A stretch of DNA of 64,000 bases from Melastoma dodecandrum (GCA_029817715.1 JARUPY010000292.1:3303001-3367000); one strand, 5' to 3'. Positions 53,816-64,000 are shown, counted from the stretch's first letter. Numbers and translations are program-made. The notes: generated from the sequence alone by a model not told the origin.

Positions 53816-56041
53816 ATGTTCCGCAACGACGTTCCGATCACCCCCGAGCTCGTGGCCCAGCACGGCCTGACGCCGGACGAGTACGAACGCTTCCGCGGCC
53901 TGATCGGGCGCGACCCGACGCTGACCGAGCTCGGCATCGTCTCGGCCATGTGGAACGAGCACTGTTCCTACAAGTCCTCCCGCAAGCACCTGCGCGGGCT
54001 GCCGACCTCGGCGCCGTGGGTGATCCAGGGACCGGGCGAGAATGCGGGCGTCATCGATATCGGCGACGGCCACGCCTGCGTGTTCAAGATGGAGAGCCAC
54101 AACCACCCGAGCTACATCGAGCCCTACCAGGGCGCGGCGACGGGCGTCGGCGGCATCCTGCGGGACGTCTTCACGATGGGGGCGAGGCCCATCGCCGCCC
54201 TCAATGCGCTCCGCTTCGGCTCCCCCGACCATCCGCGCACGCGCAGCCTCGTCTCCGGCGTGGTCGCGGGCGTCGGCGGCTACGGCAATTCCTTCGGCGT
54301 GCCGACCGTCGGCGGCCTGACCGGCTTCCACAAGCGCTACGACGGCAACATCCTGGTCAACGCCATGGCGGTGGGGCTCGCCCGCACCGACGGCATCTTC
54401 TACGCGGCCGCCGCCGGGGTCGGGAACCCGATCGTCTATCTCGGCTCCAAGACCGGCCGCGACGGCATCCACGGCGCGACCATGGCCAGCGCCGACTTCG
54501 GCGAGGATGCGGAAGCGAAGCGGCCGACGGTGCAGGTCGGCGATCCCTTCACCGAGAAGCTGCTGATCGAGGCCTGCCTGGAGCTGATGGCGTCGGACGC
54601 GATCGTCGCGATCCAGGACATGGGCGCGGCGGGCCTGACCTGCTCGGCCGTCGAGATGGGCGCCAAGGGCGACCTCGGCGTCGAGCTCGACATCGACAAG
54701 GTGCCGGCCCGCGAAGAGGGCATGACCCCCTACGAGATGATGCTCTCCGAGAGCCAGGAGCGCATGCTCATGGTGCTCAAGCCCGGCATGGAGGCGCAAG
54801 CCCAGGCGATCTTCGTGAAGTGGGGCCTCGACTTCGCGGTGATCGGCCGGACCACCGACACGCTGCGCTTCGTGATCAAGTGGCACGGGCAGACCGTGGC
54901 CGACCTGCCGATCAAGGAACTCGGCGACGAAGCACCCCTCTACGACCGGCCGCATCTCGCCAACACGCACCAGCCGGTGCTCGCGGCCTCGGAGGTCCCG
55001 GCCCCGGCCTCGCTCACCGACGCGCTGAAGCGCCTCGTCGGCTCCCCCGACCTCGCGTCCAAGCGCTGGGTGTTCGAGCAGTACGATCACTTCATCTTAG
55101 GGAACACCGTCCAGAAGCCCGGCGGCGACGCCGCCATCGTGCGGGTCGAGGACGGGCCGAAGGGCCTCGCGATCACCTGCGACGTCACCCCGCGCTACTG
55201 CGAGGCCGACCCGGTCGAGGGCGGCCGCCAGGCGGTGGCCGAGGCGTGGCGCAACATCACGGCGGTGGGGGCCAAGCCGCTCGCCATCACCGACAACCTG
55301 AACTTCGGCAACCCCGAGAAGCCCGAGGTGATGGGCCAGCTCGTCGGCTGCCTCCAGGGCATCGGCGAGGCCTGCCGGGCGCTGGACTTCCCGGTCGTGT
55401 CGGGCAACGTCTCGCTCTACAACGAGACCAACGGCGTCGGCATCCTGCCGACCCCGACCATCGGCGGCGTCGGCGTGCTGGACGACGTGGCGCGCCACGC
55501 GACCATCGCCCTCAAGCGCGACGGCGACGTGCTGGTGCTGATCGGGGCGAGTGACGGTTGGCTCGGCCAGTCCGCCTACCTGTCGGTGATCGAGGGCCGC
55601 GAGGAGGGCGCGCCGCCGCCCGTCGACCTCGCCCTGGAGCGCCGCAACGGCGATTTCGTCCGCGGCCTGATCCAGGCCGGCACCGTCGACACGGTCCACG
55701 ACCTCGCGGATGGCGGCCTCGCCGTCGCGCTCGCCGAGATGGCGATGGCGGGCCGGATCGGCGCGGCGCTCTCCGACGTGCCGGTGGACCTGCCGCCCCA
55801 CGCCTACCTGTTCGGCGAGGACCAGGGCCGCTACCTGCTGGCGGTCGATCCGGAGGCGGCGAGCGACCTCCTCTACAGCGCCTCGGCGCAGGGGATCGAC
55901 GCGGCGGTGGTCGGCGTCGCGGGCTCCGATCGTTTGACCCTGCCGGGCGGCGAGACCATATCGCTGGCCGATCTGACCACGGCGCACGAGGGCTGGCTGC
56001 CCGCCTACATGGCGAGCCAGCCGGCCGCGCCCGCGTCCTGA
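53816..56041 (+). CDS. purL: Phosphoribosylformylglycinamidine synthase subunit PurL
   Basis: 741 aa, the short bacterial form without glutaminase domain, so it needs PurS and PurQ (not in the window). AIRS-like ATP-grasp folds: [57 protein letters not shown], and a second half with [15 protein letters not shown] [13 protein letters not shown]. It catalyses the fourth step of purine synthesis. A weak ribosome site precedes ATG 53816. bolA follows by 24 bp. Confidence 0.96.
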   Translation: MFRNDVPITPELVAQHGLTPDEYERFRGLIGRDPTLTELGIVSAMWNEHCSYKSSRKHLRGLPTSAPWVIQGPGENAGVIDIGDGHACVFKMESHNHPSYIEPYQGAATGVGGILRDVFTMGARPIAALNALRFGSPDHPRTRSLVSGVVAGVGGYGNSFGVPTVGGLTGFHKRYDGNILVNAMAVGLARTDGIFYAAAAGVGNPIVYLGSKTGRDGIHGATMASADFGEDAEAKRPTVQVGDPFTEKLLIEACLELMASDAIVAIQDMGAAGLTCSAVEMGAKGDLGVELDIDKVPAREEGMTPYEMMLSESQERMLMVLKPGMEAQAQAIFVKWGLDFAVIGRTTDTLRFVIKWHGQTVADLPIKELGDEAPLYDRPHLANTHQPVLAASEVPAPASLTDALKRLVGSPDLASKRWVFEQYDHFILGNTVQKPGGDAAIVRVEDGPKGLAITCDVTPRYCEADPVEGGRQAVAEAWRNITAVGAKPLAITDNLNFGNPEKPEVMGQLVGCLQGIGEACRALDFPVVSGNVSLYNETNGVGILPTPTIGGVGVLDDVARHATIALKRDGDVLVLIGASDGWLGQSAYLSVIEGREEGAPPPVDLALERRNGDFVRGLIQAGTVDTVHDLADGGLAVALAEMAMAGRIGAALSDVPVDLPPHAYLFGEDQGRYLLAVDPEAASDLLYSASAQGIDAAVVGVAGSDRLTLPGGETISLADLTTAHEGWLPAYMASQPAAPAS

Positions 56042-56065
56042 ACCTCCGACCCAAGGAATGTCCCG

Positions 56066-56302
56066 ATGCCGATGGATGCTGGCGAGATCGAGCGCATGAT
56101 CCGCGAGGCCCTGCCGGACGCGCAGGTGGAGATCCGCGACCTCGCGGGCGACGGCGACCATTATGCCGCCACCGTCCTGTCGGCGGCCTTCAAGGGCAAG
56201 ACCCGGGTGGCGCAGCACCAGATGGTCTACGGCGCCCTCCAGGGCCGGATGGGCGGCGTGCTCCACGCCCTTGCGCTGACCACGGGCGTGCCGCAGGATT
56301 GA
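56066..56302 (+). CDS. BolA/IbaG family protein
   Basis: 78 aa. BolA fold: MIREALPDAQVEIRDLAGDGDHY near the N-terminus and the conserved FKGKTRVAQHQMVYGAL with the cluster-binding His region. BolA proteins partner monothiol glutaredoxins in iron-sulfur trafficking; grxD lies 558 bp downstream, supporting that link. The family is normally 75-110 aa, so it is full length. Confidence 0.9.
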   Translation: MPMDAGEIERMIREALPDAQVEIRDLAGDGDHYAATVLSAAFKGKTRVAQHQMVYGALQGRMGGVLHALALTTGVPQD

Positions 56303-56325
56303 GCCCTCTCGCGGGAGCTCTCCCG

Positions 56326-56820
56326 ATGGACCGACCGAGTCTCTACGACGACGACATCGTGACCTGGGCCGAGGAGCAGGCGGCGGCCCTGCGCGCGCTT
56401 GCCGAACGGCCTGAGCTGTCGAACGCGGTCGATTGGGAGAACGTTGCCGAGGAGATCGAGAGCGTGGGGCGTTCGCATCTGCGGGCCGTCGAGGGGCTGT
56501 TGATCCAGACGCTTGCCCACCTCCTCAAGCGCGCATCCGCCCCGCTCGCGCCGGCCAGCCCGCACTGGCGGGAGGAAATCGCAACCTTCCAGATCACCGC
56601 CTGGAACACCTACGAAGCGTCGATGCGGCAAAGGCTGAACTGGGGCAGGATCTGGAAATCGGCCGTCACGGCTGCTGAAGCTGGTCTCGGCGCCTATGGG
56701 AACGCGCTGCTTCCGGGGCTGCCGAGAGCCTGCCCGATCCATCCTGAGGATCTGCTGACCGAGACGTTCGATATAGAGCGCGCACTTCGTACGATCGCCA
56801 CATCGGTTGCGCGCCGCTGA
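56326..56820 (+). CDS. DUF29 family protein
   Basis: 164 aa. DUF29 pattern: SLYDDDIVTWAEEQAAALR, VDWENVAEEIESVGRSHLRAVEGLL and HWREEIATFQ. It is helical, soluble and of unknown function; such proteins are common in alphaproteobacteria and cyanobacteria. ATG 56326 has GGGAG 8 nt upstream. It is inserted between bolA and grxD, which is unusual for that pair. Confidence 0.85.
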   Translation: MDRPSLYDDDIVTWAEEQAAALRALAERPELSNAVDWENVAEEIESVGRSHLRAVEGLLIQTLAHLLKRASAPLAPASPHWREEIATFQITAWNTYEASMRQRLNWGRIWKSAVTAAEAGLGAYGNALLPGLPRACPIHPEDLLTETFDIERALRTIATSVARR

Positions 56821-56859
56821 TTCAGGCCTCACATACACCAGACAAGCAAGGACAGAGCG

Positions 56860-57198
56860 ATGACCGACGTCAACACGACCATCCAGAACGAGATCGCCTC
56901 CCAGGACGTGGTGGTGTTCATGAAGGGCACGCCGCAGATGCCGCAATGCGGCTTCTCGGGGCAGGTGGTGCAGATCCTCAATTACCTCGGCGTGCCGTTC
57001 AAGGGCGTGAACGTCCTGGCCGATCAGGGCATCCGCGAGGGCATCAAGGCCTTCTCGAACTGGCCGACCATCCCGCAGATCTACGTGAAGGGCGAGTTCG
57101 TCGGCGGCTGCGACATCACCCGCGAGATGTTCCAGTCGGGCGAGCTGCAGACCTTCCTGGCCGAGAAGGGCGTGCCGGTGAAGACCGCCGCCGCCTGA
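56860..57198 (+). CDS. grxD: Monothiol glutaredoxin (Grx4 type)
   Basis: 112 aa. CGFS active site at residues 30-33, followed by the [19 protein letters not shown] glutathione-binding region with cis-proline. Monothiol CGFS glutaredoxins carry [2Fe-2S] clusters with glutathione and BolA. A strong terminator follows 27 bp downstream. Confidence 0.96.
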   Translation: MTDVNTTIQNEIASQDVVVFMKGTPQMPQCGFSGQVVQILNYLGVPFKGVNVLADQGIREGIKAFSNWPTIPQIYVKGEFVGGCDITREMFQSGELQTFLAEKGVPVKTAAA

Positions 57199-57225
57199 TT
57201 CGTCCGGGACTTGGCACGATGGATG

Positions 57226-57249
57226 AGGGCGCCTGCGGGCGCCCTTTTT
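57226..57249 (+). terminator. Intrinsic terminator after grxD
   Basis: AGGGCGCC-TGCG-GGCGCCCT (8 pairs) followed by TTTT. It is the clearest factor-independent terminator in the window; it separates grxD from rlmN. Confidence 0.9.
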
Positions 57250-57349
57250 CGTACGCGGCGTCTGGACCGAGCCGGCGCGGTCGCCCCGGTCGCCGGCGCG
57301 CATTCGCATTCGCCGCCGGGATCGCCTATATCAGACCCTTTCCAATCGT

Positions 57350-58642
57350 ATGGATCGTTTGAACGCCATGGCGACGCCGTCGCTCGACAGCGCCCGCGCG
57401 GCCGATGCCGCGATCGAGAAGGCGCCCGATTTCCTCCCGGAGGCGCTGCCCGGCCGCCGCCCCTCGCTGGTCGGCCTGACCCGCGACGCCCTCAAGGCGC
57501 AGCTCATCGGCATGGGCGTGCCCGAGCGCGAGAGCCGGATGCGCGCCGGCCAGGTCTGGCACTGGGTCAATTTCCGCGGGGCGTCCGACTTCGCCGAGAT
57601 GACCAATGTCGGCAAGGCGCTGAAGGCGCAGCTCGCCGAGCACTTCACCCTGGAGCGCCCCGAGGTGGCGAGCCGGCAGGTCTCCCGCGACGGCACCCGC
57701 AAGTGGCTGCTGCGCATGGCGCCGACCAACCGGCAGGAGCACAACCGCGGCGCCGAGATCGAGTGCGTCTACATTCCGGGCCCGGACCGGGGCACGCTGT
57801 GCGTGTCCTCCCAGGTCGGCTGCACCCTCACCTGCTCGTTCTGCCACACCGGCACCCAGCGCCTCGTGCGCAATCTCTCGTCGGCCGAGATCGTGCAGCA
57901 GCTCGTCACCGCCCGGGACGAACTCGGCGACTGGCCCGGCCAGATGCCGAGCCGCGATGCGGGCGGCTCCGGCGAGGTCGGCCGGCTCGTGACCAACATC
58001 GTGTTCATGGGCATGGGCGAGCCGCTCTACAACCTCGACGCCGTGGTCGACGCGGTGGGGGTGATGTCCGACCAGGAGGGCCTCGGCCTGTCCCGGCGGC
58101 GGATCACGGTCTCGACCTCGGGGGTCGTGCCGCAGATCCCCCGGCTCGGCGAGCAGGCCAACGCCATGCTGGCGATCTCGCTGCACGCCGTGCGCGACGA
58201 CCTGCGCGACGAGTTGGTGCCGCTCAACCGGAAATACCCGATCGCCGAGCTGCTGGCCGCCTGCCGGGCCTATCCGGGCCTGAGCAACGCCCGCCGGATC
58301 ACCTTCGAGTACGTGATGCTCAAGGGCGTCAACGATTCGGACGCGGATGCGCGGGAGCTGGTCCGCCTGCTCAAGGGCATCCCGGCCAAGATCAACCTGA
58401 TCCCGTTCAACCCCTGGCCGGGCAGCCGCTACGAATGCTCGGACTGGGACCGGATCGAGCGCTTCTCCGAGATCGTGTTCAACGCCGGCTACGCCTCGCC
58501 GGTGCGCACGCCCCGCGGCCGGGACATCCTGGCGGCCTGCGGCCAGCTCAAGAGCGAGACCGAGAAGCTGCGCGCCCGCGCCCGGTTGATGCAGGAAGAG
58601 GGCATCGGCGTGGAGAGTTTCTACGCCGGCGCCGACGATTGA
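57350..58642 (+). CDS. rlmN: Dual-specificity 23S rRNA A2503/tRNA methyltransferase RlmN
   Basis: 430 aa radical SAM enzyme: N-terminal helical domain, then the cluster motif CTLTCSFC (Cys158, 162, 165), GMGEPLYN and SISLHAV-like [23 protein letters not shown]. The C-terminal part ends with [14 protein letters not shown], with the catalytic cysteine. It makes 2-methyladenosine at A2503 and in some tRNAs. ATG 57350 is used; ATG 57368 is possible. Confidence 0.95.
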   Translation: MDRLNAMATPSLDSARAADAAIEKAPDFLPEALPGRRPSLVGLTRDALKAQLIGMGVPERESRMRAGQVWHWVNFRGASDFAEMTNVGKALKAQLAEHFTLERPEVASRQVSRDGTRKWLLRMAPTNRQEHNRGAEIECVYIPGPDRGTLCVSSQVGCTLTCSFCHTGTQRLVRNLSSAEIVQQLVTARDELGDWPGQMPSRDAGGSGEVGRLVTNIVFMGMGEPLYNLDAVVDAVGVMSDQEGLGLSRRRITVSTSGVVPQIPRLGEQANAMLAISLHAVRDDLRDELVPLNRKYPIAELLAACRAYPGLSNARRITFEYVMLKGVNDSDADARELVRLLKGIPAKINLIPFNPWPGSRYECSDWDRIERFSEIVFNAGYASPVRTPRGRDILAACGQLKSETEKLRARARLMQEEGIGVESFYAGADD

Positions 58643-58726
58643 GGGCCCGTTCGGCCGACGACCTCCTGCCTGCGCCCGCATCCTACGGTGCTGGGCAGGC
58701 CTGCCGAGATCTGAGCGGTGCGCGAC

Positions 58727-58800
58727 CGTCCTTGCGAGCGCAGCGAAGCAATCCAGGGTGACACCACGCCGCCTGACGTCACGCTGCCCCGCGCGCGATG
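58727..58800. repeat. Dispersed repeat, family B, partial copy
   Basis: CGTCCTTGCGAGCGCAGCGA, then AGCAATCCAGGGTGAC in the 201-bp gap between rlmN and the alpha-2-macroglobulin gene. Same core as 30580-30631 but without the matching second arm. No other feature is seen in the gap. Confidence 0.55.
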
Positions 58801-58843
58801 ACGGCGAGCCGGCGTCGACCCGAGCCTTCGAACGCCACCCGTC

Positions 58844-61800
58844 CTACTTCGCCGCCCCAACGGTCACGCTCCCGGTGGCGGTCCGGCCGAAGCGTGTCGG
58901 CCGGTACATATCCTCCACGGTGGCGCCCGGATGCACGTAGGTCCCCGGCGAGACCGCCCGCACCGTGTAGGCCACGGTGAAGAAGGCGGATTGGCTCGGG
59001 TCGCGGTCGTAGGCCGCCACGAACCGGTCGTCGCGGAACTCGGTGTGGACCGGCTGCACGTCCGACTTGGCGAAGGCGAGGCCCTGCAGCACATCGGCGT
59101 CCAGCAGCTTCGGGTTGTCGATCTCCAGCCCCGCCGGCAGGGGATCGACCAGCAGGAGGCGCGCGGCCTCCGCCTTGGCCTCGGTGACCTTGAGCACCAC
59201 CACGAGCCGGTCGTTCTGGCGCAGGCCCGCCGCGGGATCGACCACGCTGCCGTCGAGGCGATGGAAGCTCCGCTCCACTGTGTAGCCCTGCGCGGCCGCC
59301 GGCTCCGGCGCCAGGGGATTGCCGTTGACGGTCACGGCCACCTGCACGGGACTCCGGCCCGTATTGACCAGCTGCACGCCCTGCTCCGCCAGGCGCACCT
59401 CCGGGTAGACCCGGGCGAGCGTCCCGGTCTGCGGCGCGCCGTCGAGGCTGAACGACAGGGCATCGGCCTCCTTGGACAGGCTCTCGGCGGCGAGCACCAG
59501 CCAGGCATTCTCCTGCGTGCTCGTCGCCCGTTCGGTCTGCTGCTCCTCGCCGAACACGGCGGCAACCGGGCCGAGGGCGCCCTGCGCCAGCCCGCTCTCG
59601 GCCGCCAGCGTGATCAGCCCGGCCCCGTCGCGCAGGCGGGAGCCGTAATCGGCGCGGTACTGGCCCTTGTCGCGCTCAGCCCGCAGCACGGTGAGCGCCG
59701 ACTCCATCGCCCTGGCGGCCCGGCCCCGGTCGCCCAGCAGCGCCAGGGCGGCGGCGAGCTGCGCGCGCCCCAGCGCCGAGGAGAAGTCGGTCAGCTTGGT
59801 GTCGGCGAGGTAGCGCAGGTCGCCCATCACGGGCCGGCCGTTCCGGGAGAGCACGTAGGCCGCGTAGGCGAGGTCGGCACCGCCGTTGCGCACCTCGCTG
59901 GCGTTGGCCACCGCATTGCGCAGGTAGTCGAGCGCCTGGGAAAAGGCCTTCTGCGGTACCGGGAAGCCGCGTTCCCGGGCCCGCGTCAGGAAATCGGTCA
60001 CGTAGGCGTCGAGCCAGAGGTCGCCCGACCCCTGCGCCGACCACAGGCCGAAATCGCCGCTCGAATCCTGGCGGGCGAGCAGCCGCTCGATCGACTCGCG
60101 CACGCGGCCATCGGCGCCCGCGTCGAGGGCGAGTTTTTCGAGCGCGGCGAGCTTGTTGACGTAGAGCAGCGGCATCGCCCGGCTGACCACCTGCTCGGAG
60201 CAGCCGTAGGGATAGCGGTCGAGCGCCTGGAGCAGGGCCGCCACGTCGAGACCCGGCAGGGGCGTGACCGAGAGCGAGACGCTGCCGGTACCGGGCAGCA
60301 GGTCGGCCAGCAGGTCCGACGTGAGCGCCAGTGCCGCCCCGGGGGCGAGGCTGCGCACGGAGCGGCGCAGCAGGGTCCCGGTCCCGGGCGCGATCCCGAG
60401 GGCGAAGCTCTGGTTCACCGCCCCGGACAGGCCGGGGCCCGACAAGGCGAGGTCGAGCCGGGCGGTGCCGGGTCCGGCCGCGGTGAGCGGGATCGCGAAC
60501 TGGCCCTTGGCGCCGGCCTCCAGCCGGAAGGTCTGGCGCAGGGCGCCGGCCCCGACGATGACCGGACCGGCCGGGCTCAGATCCACCGTGTAGTCGCCCG
60601 CGGGCCCCTCGACGTTGTCGAGGCCTACGAACAGGCGCGAGCGGTCGCCAGCGTCGAGGAAGCGCGGCAGCGTGGCGCTGAGCACGACGGGATCGCGGAT
60701 GATCACGTCGGCCTGGGCCTGCCCGACCCGGTTGCCGCTCCAGGCGGTGACCATCACGCGGCCGGTGCCGTTGAAGGCCGGGATCGGGAAGGTGACGCTC
60801 GCCGCCCCGTCCGGCGCGACGGTGACGACGCCGGAATACAGGGCGAGCGGCGCCTGGGTCGGCGGGGACTCGGCGAGTTCGCCGCCGCCCGCGTCGCCGC
60901 CGGAGCGGATCGCGCCCACGGAGCCCTGCATGCCGTCGATCAGGTAGCCGTAGAGGTCGCGGAACTCCGGCCCCAGCGCCCTCTGGCCGAGGAAATACTG
61001 AGTCGGGTCCGGCGCCGCGTAGCGGGTGAGGTTGAGGATGCCGACATCGACCAGCGCCACGGTGATCCGCGCCGTCTCGCCGGATCTCAGCCCCGTGAGC
61101 TGGACCGGCAGGGTCAGGTCCTGGCGCGGGCGCGCCCGCTCCGGCGCCTTCACGGCGACGCCGAGGCTGCGCTTCTCCCGGTCCACCGAGAACCACGCCA
61201 GACCGAGCGCCCGGCCCGGCAGGCGCTTGGCCGCCTGATCGAGGGGCCGGTAGGCGGTGGCGATCAGATAGGCGCCCGCGCCCCACTCGGCCTTCACCGG
61301 CAGGCTCACCGTGGTGCCGCCCTCCGGCACGGTGACTTCCAGGGTCTCGTGTACCCGGTCGCTGACCACCATCAGGCTCGCCTGCCCCTTGAACTTCGGG
61401 CTGAGCTTGGCCCGGAGCGTGTCGCCGGCGGCGTAGGCGGGCTTGTCGAGGGTCAGGTCGAGGAGGTCCGGCGCCTCCGCCGTCGGGGACCCGCCCCAGC
61501 CGACATCGAAGCCGAGGCTGGCGCTCGCCTCCGGCGCGCCCGGGGCCGAGACCTCCAGCCGGTAGCGGCCGAGCCCCACCGGCGCCTCGATCCGGCTCGG
61601 GCCGGCGGCCTTGAGGTCGACCGTGCCGTTGGCGATGCGCCGGGCGGTCTTGACCGGTTCGAACGACCAGCGCCCGTCCGCCCGATACCATTGGTAGGAA
61701 GAATCGATCCTCGACAGGGTCCAGCTCACCCCCGGCCGGGCCAGGAGCGCACCCTCAGGCGCCGCCAGCACCACGTCGAACGTCGCATTCCCGCCGTCCT

Positions 61801-64000
61801 GGAGTTCGGAAAAACCCTTGCGCAGGGCGAGGACCGGGCCGGCCGGGAGGATCGGCAGGGTCAGGCTGCGCGACAGCGCCCGCCCGCCGGGCTCGCCCAC
61901 CGCCAGGGTGATCTTCGCCTCCAGCGCCCGCGGCGCCGACACCTGGGGCACCGGGACCGTGACGTCGGCGCTGCCCTGCGGGTTCGTGGTCGCGTGGTCC
62001 TCAAGCTCCTGCGTCGCCGGCTCCACCGCCTCGTCGTCGAGGCCAATGCTGTAGCCGTTCAGGCCCTTGATGCCGCTTGTCGCGGCGGCCTGCACGGTGA
62101 CGCTGCCCGACACGTCGAGATCCGCACCGGGGGCGCCGTAGAGGTAGCGCGCGGCGACGTCGATCTGCGCCGCCTCGCCCCGGTGGAGCGTCGGCTGGCG
62201 GGGTTTGAGGGTCACCTCCAGCCGTTCGGGGACGTAATCCTCCACGAGGAAGCTGGTCTCGCCGATCGCGGGCGCCTTCGGGTCCGTGTAGGCGGAGACC
62301 CGCCAGGTGCCGTGCATCGAGCCCGACAGGAGCGGCAGGGGCAGCGCCCGGCCGCCGAGCCCCTGATCGGGCACCGAGACCCGCCGGTACTCGACGCCGT
62401 CCGGCCGCTTGACCACGAGGGTCAGGGGCAGGTCCGGCACCGCGGTGCCGGCCGCGTCGCGCAGGAGCGCGGTGAGCTGGACGGTCTCGCCCGAGCGGTA
62501 GACCCCGCGCTCCGGGAACAGGTAGGCGTCGAGCCCGCCGGTCTCGGGCCTACCCTTCACGCCGCGGTCGGTGAGGTCGAAGGCGCCGAGGTTCAGGTCG
62601 AGGAAGCCGTAATCGCCCCCGGCCTGGGCCACCACGAGGCTCGGCGCCAGGCCGCCTTCCCCGCGGGCGAGCCCCGGATCGAAGGCGGCGTGGCCCTGCG
62701 CATCCGTGGTGCGCGTGCCCAGCACCTCGTTGTTGCGGGCGACGAGGCGGATCTCGGCGCCCGGCAGCACCTGCGCGGAGGCGAGCGAGCGCAGGACCAC
62801 ATGAACCCCATCCCGCCCCTTCGTGGCGGTGAGCCCGAGATCCGAGACCACGAACCACTGGGTGGCCTGCGTGTCGTAGCCTTCGTCGTCGGTAGCGGTG
62901 CTGCCGGAGGGCCGGGCCAGCATCACGTAGATCCCGGGCTCCAGCTTTCCGACCGCCTGCAGGACCGGGAAGGCGGTGACCGCCTCCTGGTTCAGCTCGG
63001 CCTTGGCGGTGTCCAGGGTGCCCTTCCAGACGCGCACGCCCTTCTCGGCGGCGATCGATTTGGCGGTGGCGCCGCTGAGCTGGCCCAGAAAGTCCTCGGA
63101 CCGCAGGGTCGGCAGCAGGCCGCGGTCGCCGATCCGCAGCACCTCGACATCGAGCTTCGGCGCGTTCACCGAGACCAGGGGCACGCCCGCCTGGCCGGTG
63201 CGCGGCAGGACGTAGTTGCGCCCGGTGGTACGCACCTGCGGGGCGCGGTCGCGGACGTAGATCTCGTAGTCGGCGGATTTGAGCAGGCTCTCGCCCACCG
63301 CGGAGGGCAGGCCCTGGCGCAGGACGATGGCGTAGCGCCCGCCGTGCTTGAGCCCATCGACGCAGACCTGGGAGCCCTCCCCGGTCACGGCGGCCGCGCT
63401 CGTGCCCGATACGGCCACGAAGGGCGCGTAATCGGTCTTCGGCTTGATCGCCTCCGAGAAGGTGAAGCAGGCCCGCGGCGCGGCCGCGTCGGAATCGACC
63501 TTGTAGTCGAGGAGGCGGAAGCCGTGCTCATCCCGCAGGGTGTCGTAGGTCTCCCGGATCTCCTCGTCCGCGTCGAGCGCGAGGCTCGCCGCATAGGCGT
63601 CGAGGGCGGGGCGCCAGGCTTGCTGTTCGACTTCGGCGGCGCCCAGCAGCGCCAAGGATGCCGCAGCATCGGAGGGGGTGCCGGCGCGCTCGTAGGCGCG
63701 ATAGGCCGCCGCCGCAATCCGCTCGCGCAGGCGCGCCCGGCCCTGGTAGTCGTTGTCGTCGAGGGCACTCAGCGCCGCTGCAGCCGCGCGGGCGTAGGCC
63801 TGCCAATTGCGGATGTCGGCCGGGTCGGCCGCCACCGCGGCGGCGAGCGGGGCAAGAGCCTGATCCGGCCTGTTGGCGGCGAGCAGCCCCTGCCCGATGG
63901 TGCGGGATTGGCCCGCCGGCCGGGGCGACGGGCCGGCCTCGGCCTTGAGCGCCGTTTCCAGGCGGACCGCCGCGCTGGCGAGGTCGGTCCGGACGAAGGT
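58844..64000 (-). CDS. Bacterial alpha-2-macroglobulin family protein, 5' end outside window
   Basis: At least 1718 codons are present; the frame is open to the right edge, so the signal peptide and extreme N-terminus are missing. The visible N-terminus holds TPR-like helices (RTDLASAAVRLE, GLLAANRPDQALAPLAA). MG beta-domains follow with YLFPERGVYRSGETVQL and the thioester domain with YPYGCSEQ (Cys-Ser-Glu-Gln at 60191-60202). The C-terminal receptor-like part ends in YVHPGATVEDMYRPTRFGRT. It traps proteases in the periplasm. Relatives usually lie beside pbpC, expected just outside the window. Confidence 0.9.
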   Translation of the reverse strand, partial: TFVRTDLASAAVRLETALKAEAGPSPRPAGQSRTIGQGLLAANRPDQALAPLAAAVAADPADIRNWQAYARAAAAALSALDDNDYQGRARLRERIAAAAYRAYERAGTPSDAAASLALLGAAEVEQQAWRPALDAYAASLALDADEEIRETYDTLRDEHGFRLLDYKVDSDAAAPRACFTFSEAIKPKTDYAPFVAVSGTSAAAVTGEGSQVCVDGLKHGGRYAIVLRQGLPSAVGESLLKSADYEIYVRDRAPQVRTTGRNYVLPRTGQAGVPLVSVNAPKLDVEVLRIGDRGLLPTLRSEDFLGQLSGATAKSIAAEKGVRVWKGTLDTAKAELNQEAVTAFPVLQAVGKLEPGIYVMLARPSGSTATDDEGYDTQATQWFVVSDLGLTATKGRDGVHVVLRSLASAQVLPGAEIRLVARNNEVLGTRTTDAQGHAAFDPGLARGEGGLAPSLVVAQAGGDYGFLDLNLGAFDLTDRGVKGRPETGGLDAYLFPERGVYRSGETVQLTALLRDAAGTAVPDLPLTLVVKRPDGVEYRRVSVPDQGLGGRALPLPLLSGSMHGTWRVSAYTDPKAPAIGETSFLVEDYVPERLEVTLKPRQPTLHRGEAAQIDVAARYLYGAPGADLDVSGSVTVQAAATSGIKGLNGYSIGLDDEAVEPATQELEDHATTNPQGSADVTVPVPQVSAPRALEAKITLAVGEPGGRALSRSLTLPILPAGPVLALRKGFSELQDGGNATFDVVLAAPEGALLARPGVSWTLSRIDSSYQWYRADGRWSFEPVKTARRIANGTVDLKAAGPSRIEAPVGLGRYRLEVSAPGAPEASASLGFDVGWGGSPTAEAPDLLDLTLDKPAYAAGDTLRAKLSPKFKGQASLMVVSDRVHETLEVTVPEGGTTVSLPVKAEWGAGAYLIATAYRPLDQAAKRLPGRALGLAWFSVDREKRSLGVAVKAPERARPRQDLTLPVQLTGLRSGETARITVALVDVGILNLTRYAAPDPTQYFLGQRALGPEFRDLYGYLIDGMQGSVGAIRSGGDAGGGELAESPPTQAPLALYSGVVTVAPDGAASVTFPIPAFNGTGRVMVTAWSGNRVGQAQADVIIRDPVVLSATLPRFLDAGDRSRLFVGLDNVEGPAGDYTVDLSPAGPVIVGAGALRQTFRLEAGAKGQFAIPLTAAGPGTARLDLALSGPGLSGAVNQSFALGIAPGTGTLLRRSVRSLAPGAALALTSDLLADLLPGTGSVSLSVTPLPGLDVAALLQALDRYPYGCSEQVVSRAMPLLYVNKLAALEKLALDAGADGRVRESIERLLARQDSSGDFGLWSAQGSGDLWLDAYVTDFLTRARERGFPVPQKAFSQALDYLRNAVANASEVRNGGADLAYAAYVLSRNGRPVMGDLRYLADTKLTDFSSALGRAQLAAALALLGDRGRAARAMESALTVLRAERDKGQYRADYGSRLRDGAGLITLAAESGLAQGALGPVAAVFGEEQQTERATSTQENAWLVLAAESLSKEADALSFSLDGAPQTGTLARVYPEVRLAEQGVQLVNTGRSPVQVAVTVNGNPLAPEPAAAQGYTVERSFHRLDGSVVDPAAGLRQNDRLVVVLKVTEAKAEAARLLLVDPLPAGLEIDNPKLLDADVLQGLAFAKSDVQPVHTEFRDDRFVAAYDRDPSQSAFFTVAYTVRAVSPGTYVHPGATVEDMYRPTRFGRTATGSVTVGAAK

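Noticed and set aside
53313..53870. 185-codon plus-strand frame in the gap before purL
   Set aside because: Low-complexity arginine/serine content, runs into purL in another frame, no ribosome site.
1..64000. CRISPR arrays, insertion sequences, prophage, tRNA or rRNA genes
   Set aside because: No regularly spaced repeats, transposase, integrase, phage structural gene or cloverleaf-like sequence was recognised.

Overview
The window is very GC-rich, densely coded DNA. Its gene content points to an alphaproteobacterium of the order Hyphomicrobiales, most likely Methylobacterium or a close relative. The taxon is an inference from an EcfG/NepR general stress sigma factor, an alternative complex III plus caa3 oxidase operon, short PS decarboxylase, DUF1127/DUF1236/DUF29 small proteins and recurrent GC-rich intergenic palindromes. 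I saw no rRNA, tRNA, CRISPR, prophage or insertion sequence. Two genes run off the edges: a beta-oxidation multienzyme on the left and an alpha-2-macroglobulin on the right.

Layout. 1-6353: CoA-ester catabolism (hydratase/dehydrogenase fusion, nitronate monooxygenase, enoyl-CoA hydratase, IclR regulator, CaiB-type CoA transferase), with two matching operator-like dyads in the divergent promoter. 6328-12447: sugar-nucleotide reductase, NDUFA9-like reductase, small membrane protein, metallo-beta-lactamase-fold hydrolase, L,D-transpeptidase and AraC regulator. 12801-15389: an ABC-exporter-like protein with a broken P-loop and three copies of a Q-loop-like motif. 15732-27366: one collinear respiratory operon, actA-actB-actCD(fused)-actE-actF, a small membrane protein, then coxB(with heme c)-coxA-coxC-coxIV. 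This should pass electrons from quinol to oxygen in one supercomplex. 27445-30091: glutamine amidotransferase, a NepR-EcfG fusion sigma factor, a DUF1236 protein and a second NepR-like small protein. 30096-36060: mscL, pssA-psd, a beta-hydroxyacid dehydrogenase, a HigBA-type toxin-antitoxin pair and an Atm1-type ABC exporter.

36085-40466: DUF1127 and MocR regulator (divergent, sharing a dyad), glutathione transferase and HxlR regulator (divergent) and a LysM protein. 40673-49257: LOG hydrolase, then a C4 sugar-acid (L-threonate/D-erythronate) pathway: otnC and LacI regulator on one strand; MFS transporter, ltnD, otnI, otnK and denD on the other. 49435-53320: VapBC with a perfect operator dyad, RecQ, and a membrane-inserted alpha/beta-hydrolase. 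53816-58642: purL, bolA, DUF29, grxD (with a clear intrinsic terminator) and rlmN. 58844 to the right edge: alpha-2-macroglobulin with a thioester motif.

The points most worth a second look are the NepR-EcfG fusion and the nearby second NepR-like gene carrying an EcfG-like promoter; the degenerate triplicated ABC protein; the ActC-ActD fusion and the probable CTG start of actE; and several families of intergenic palindromes.
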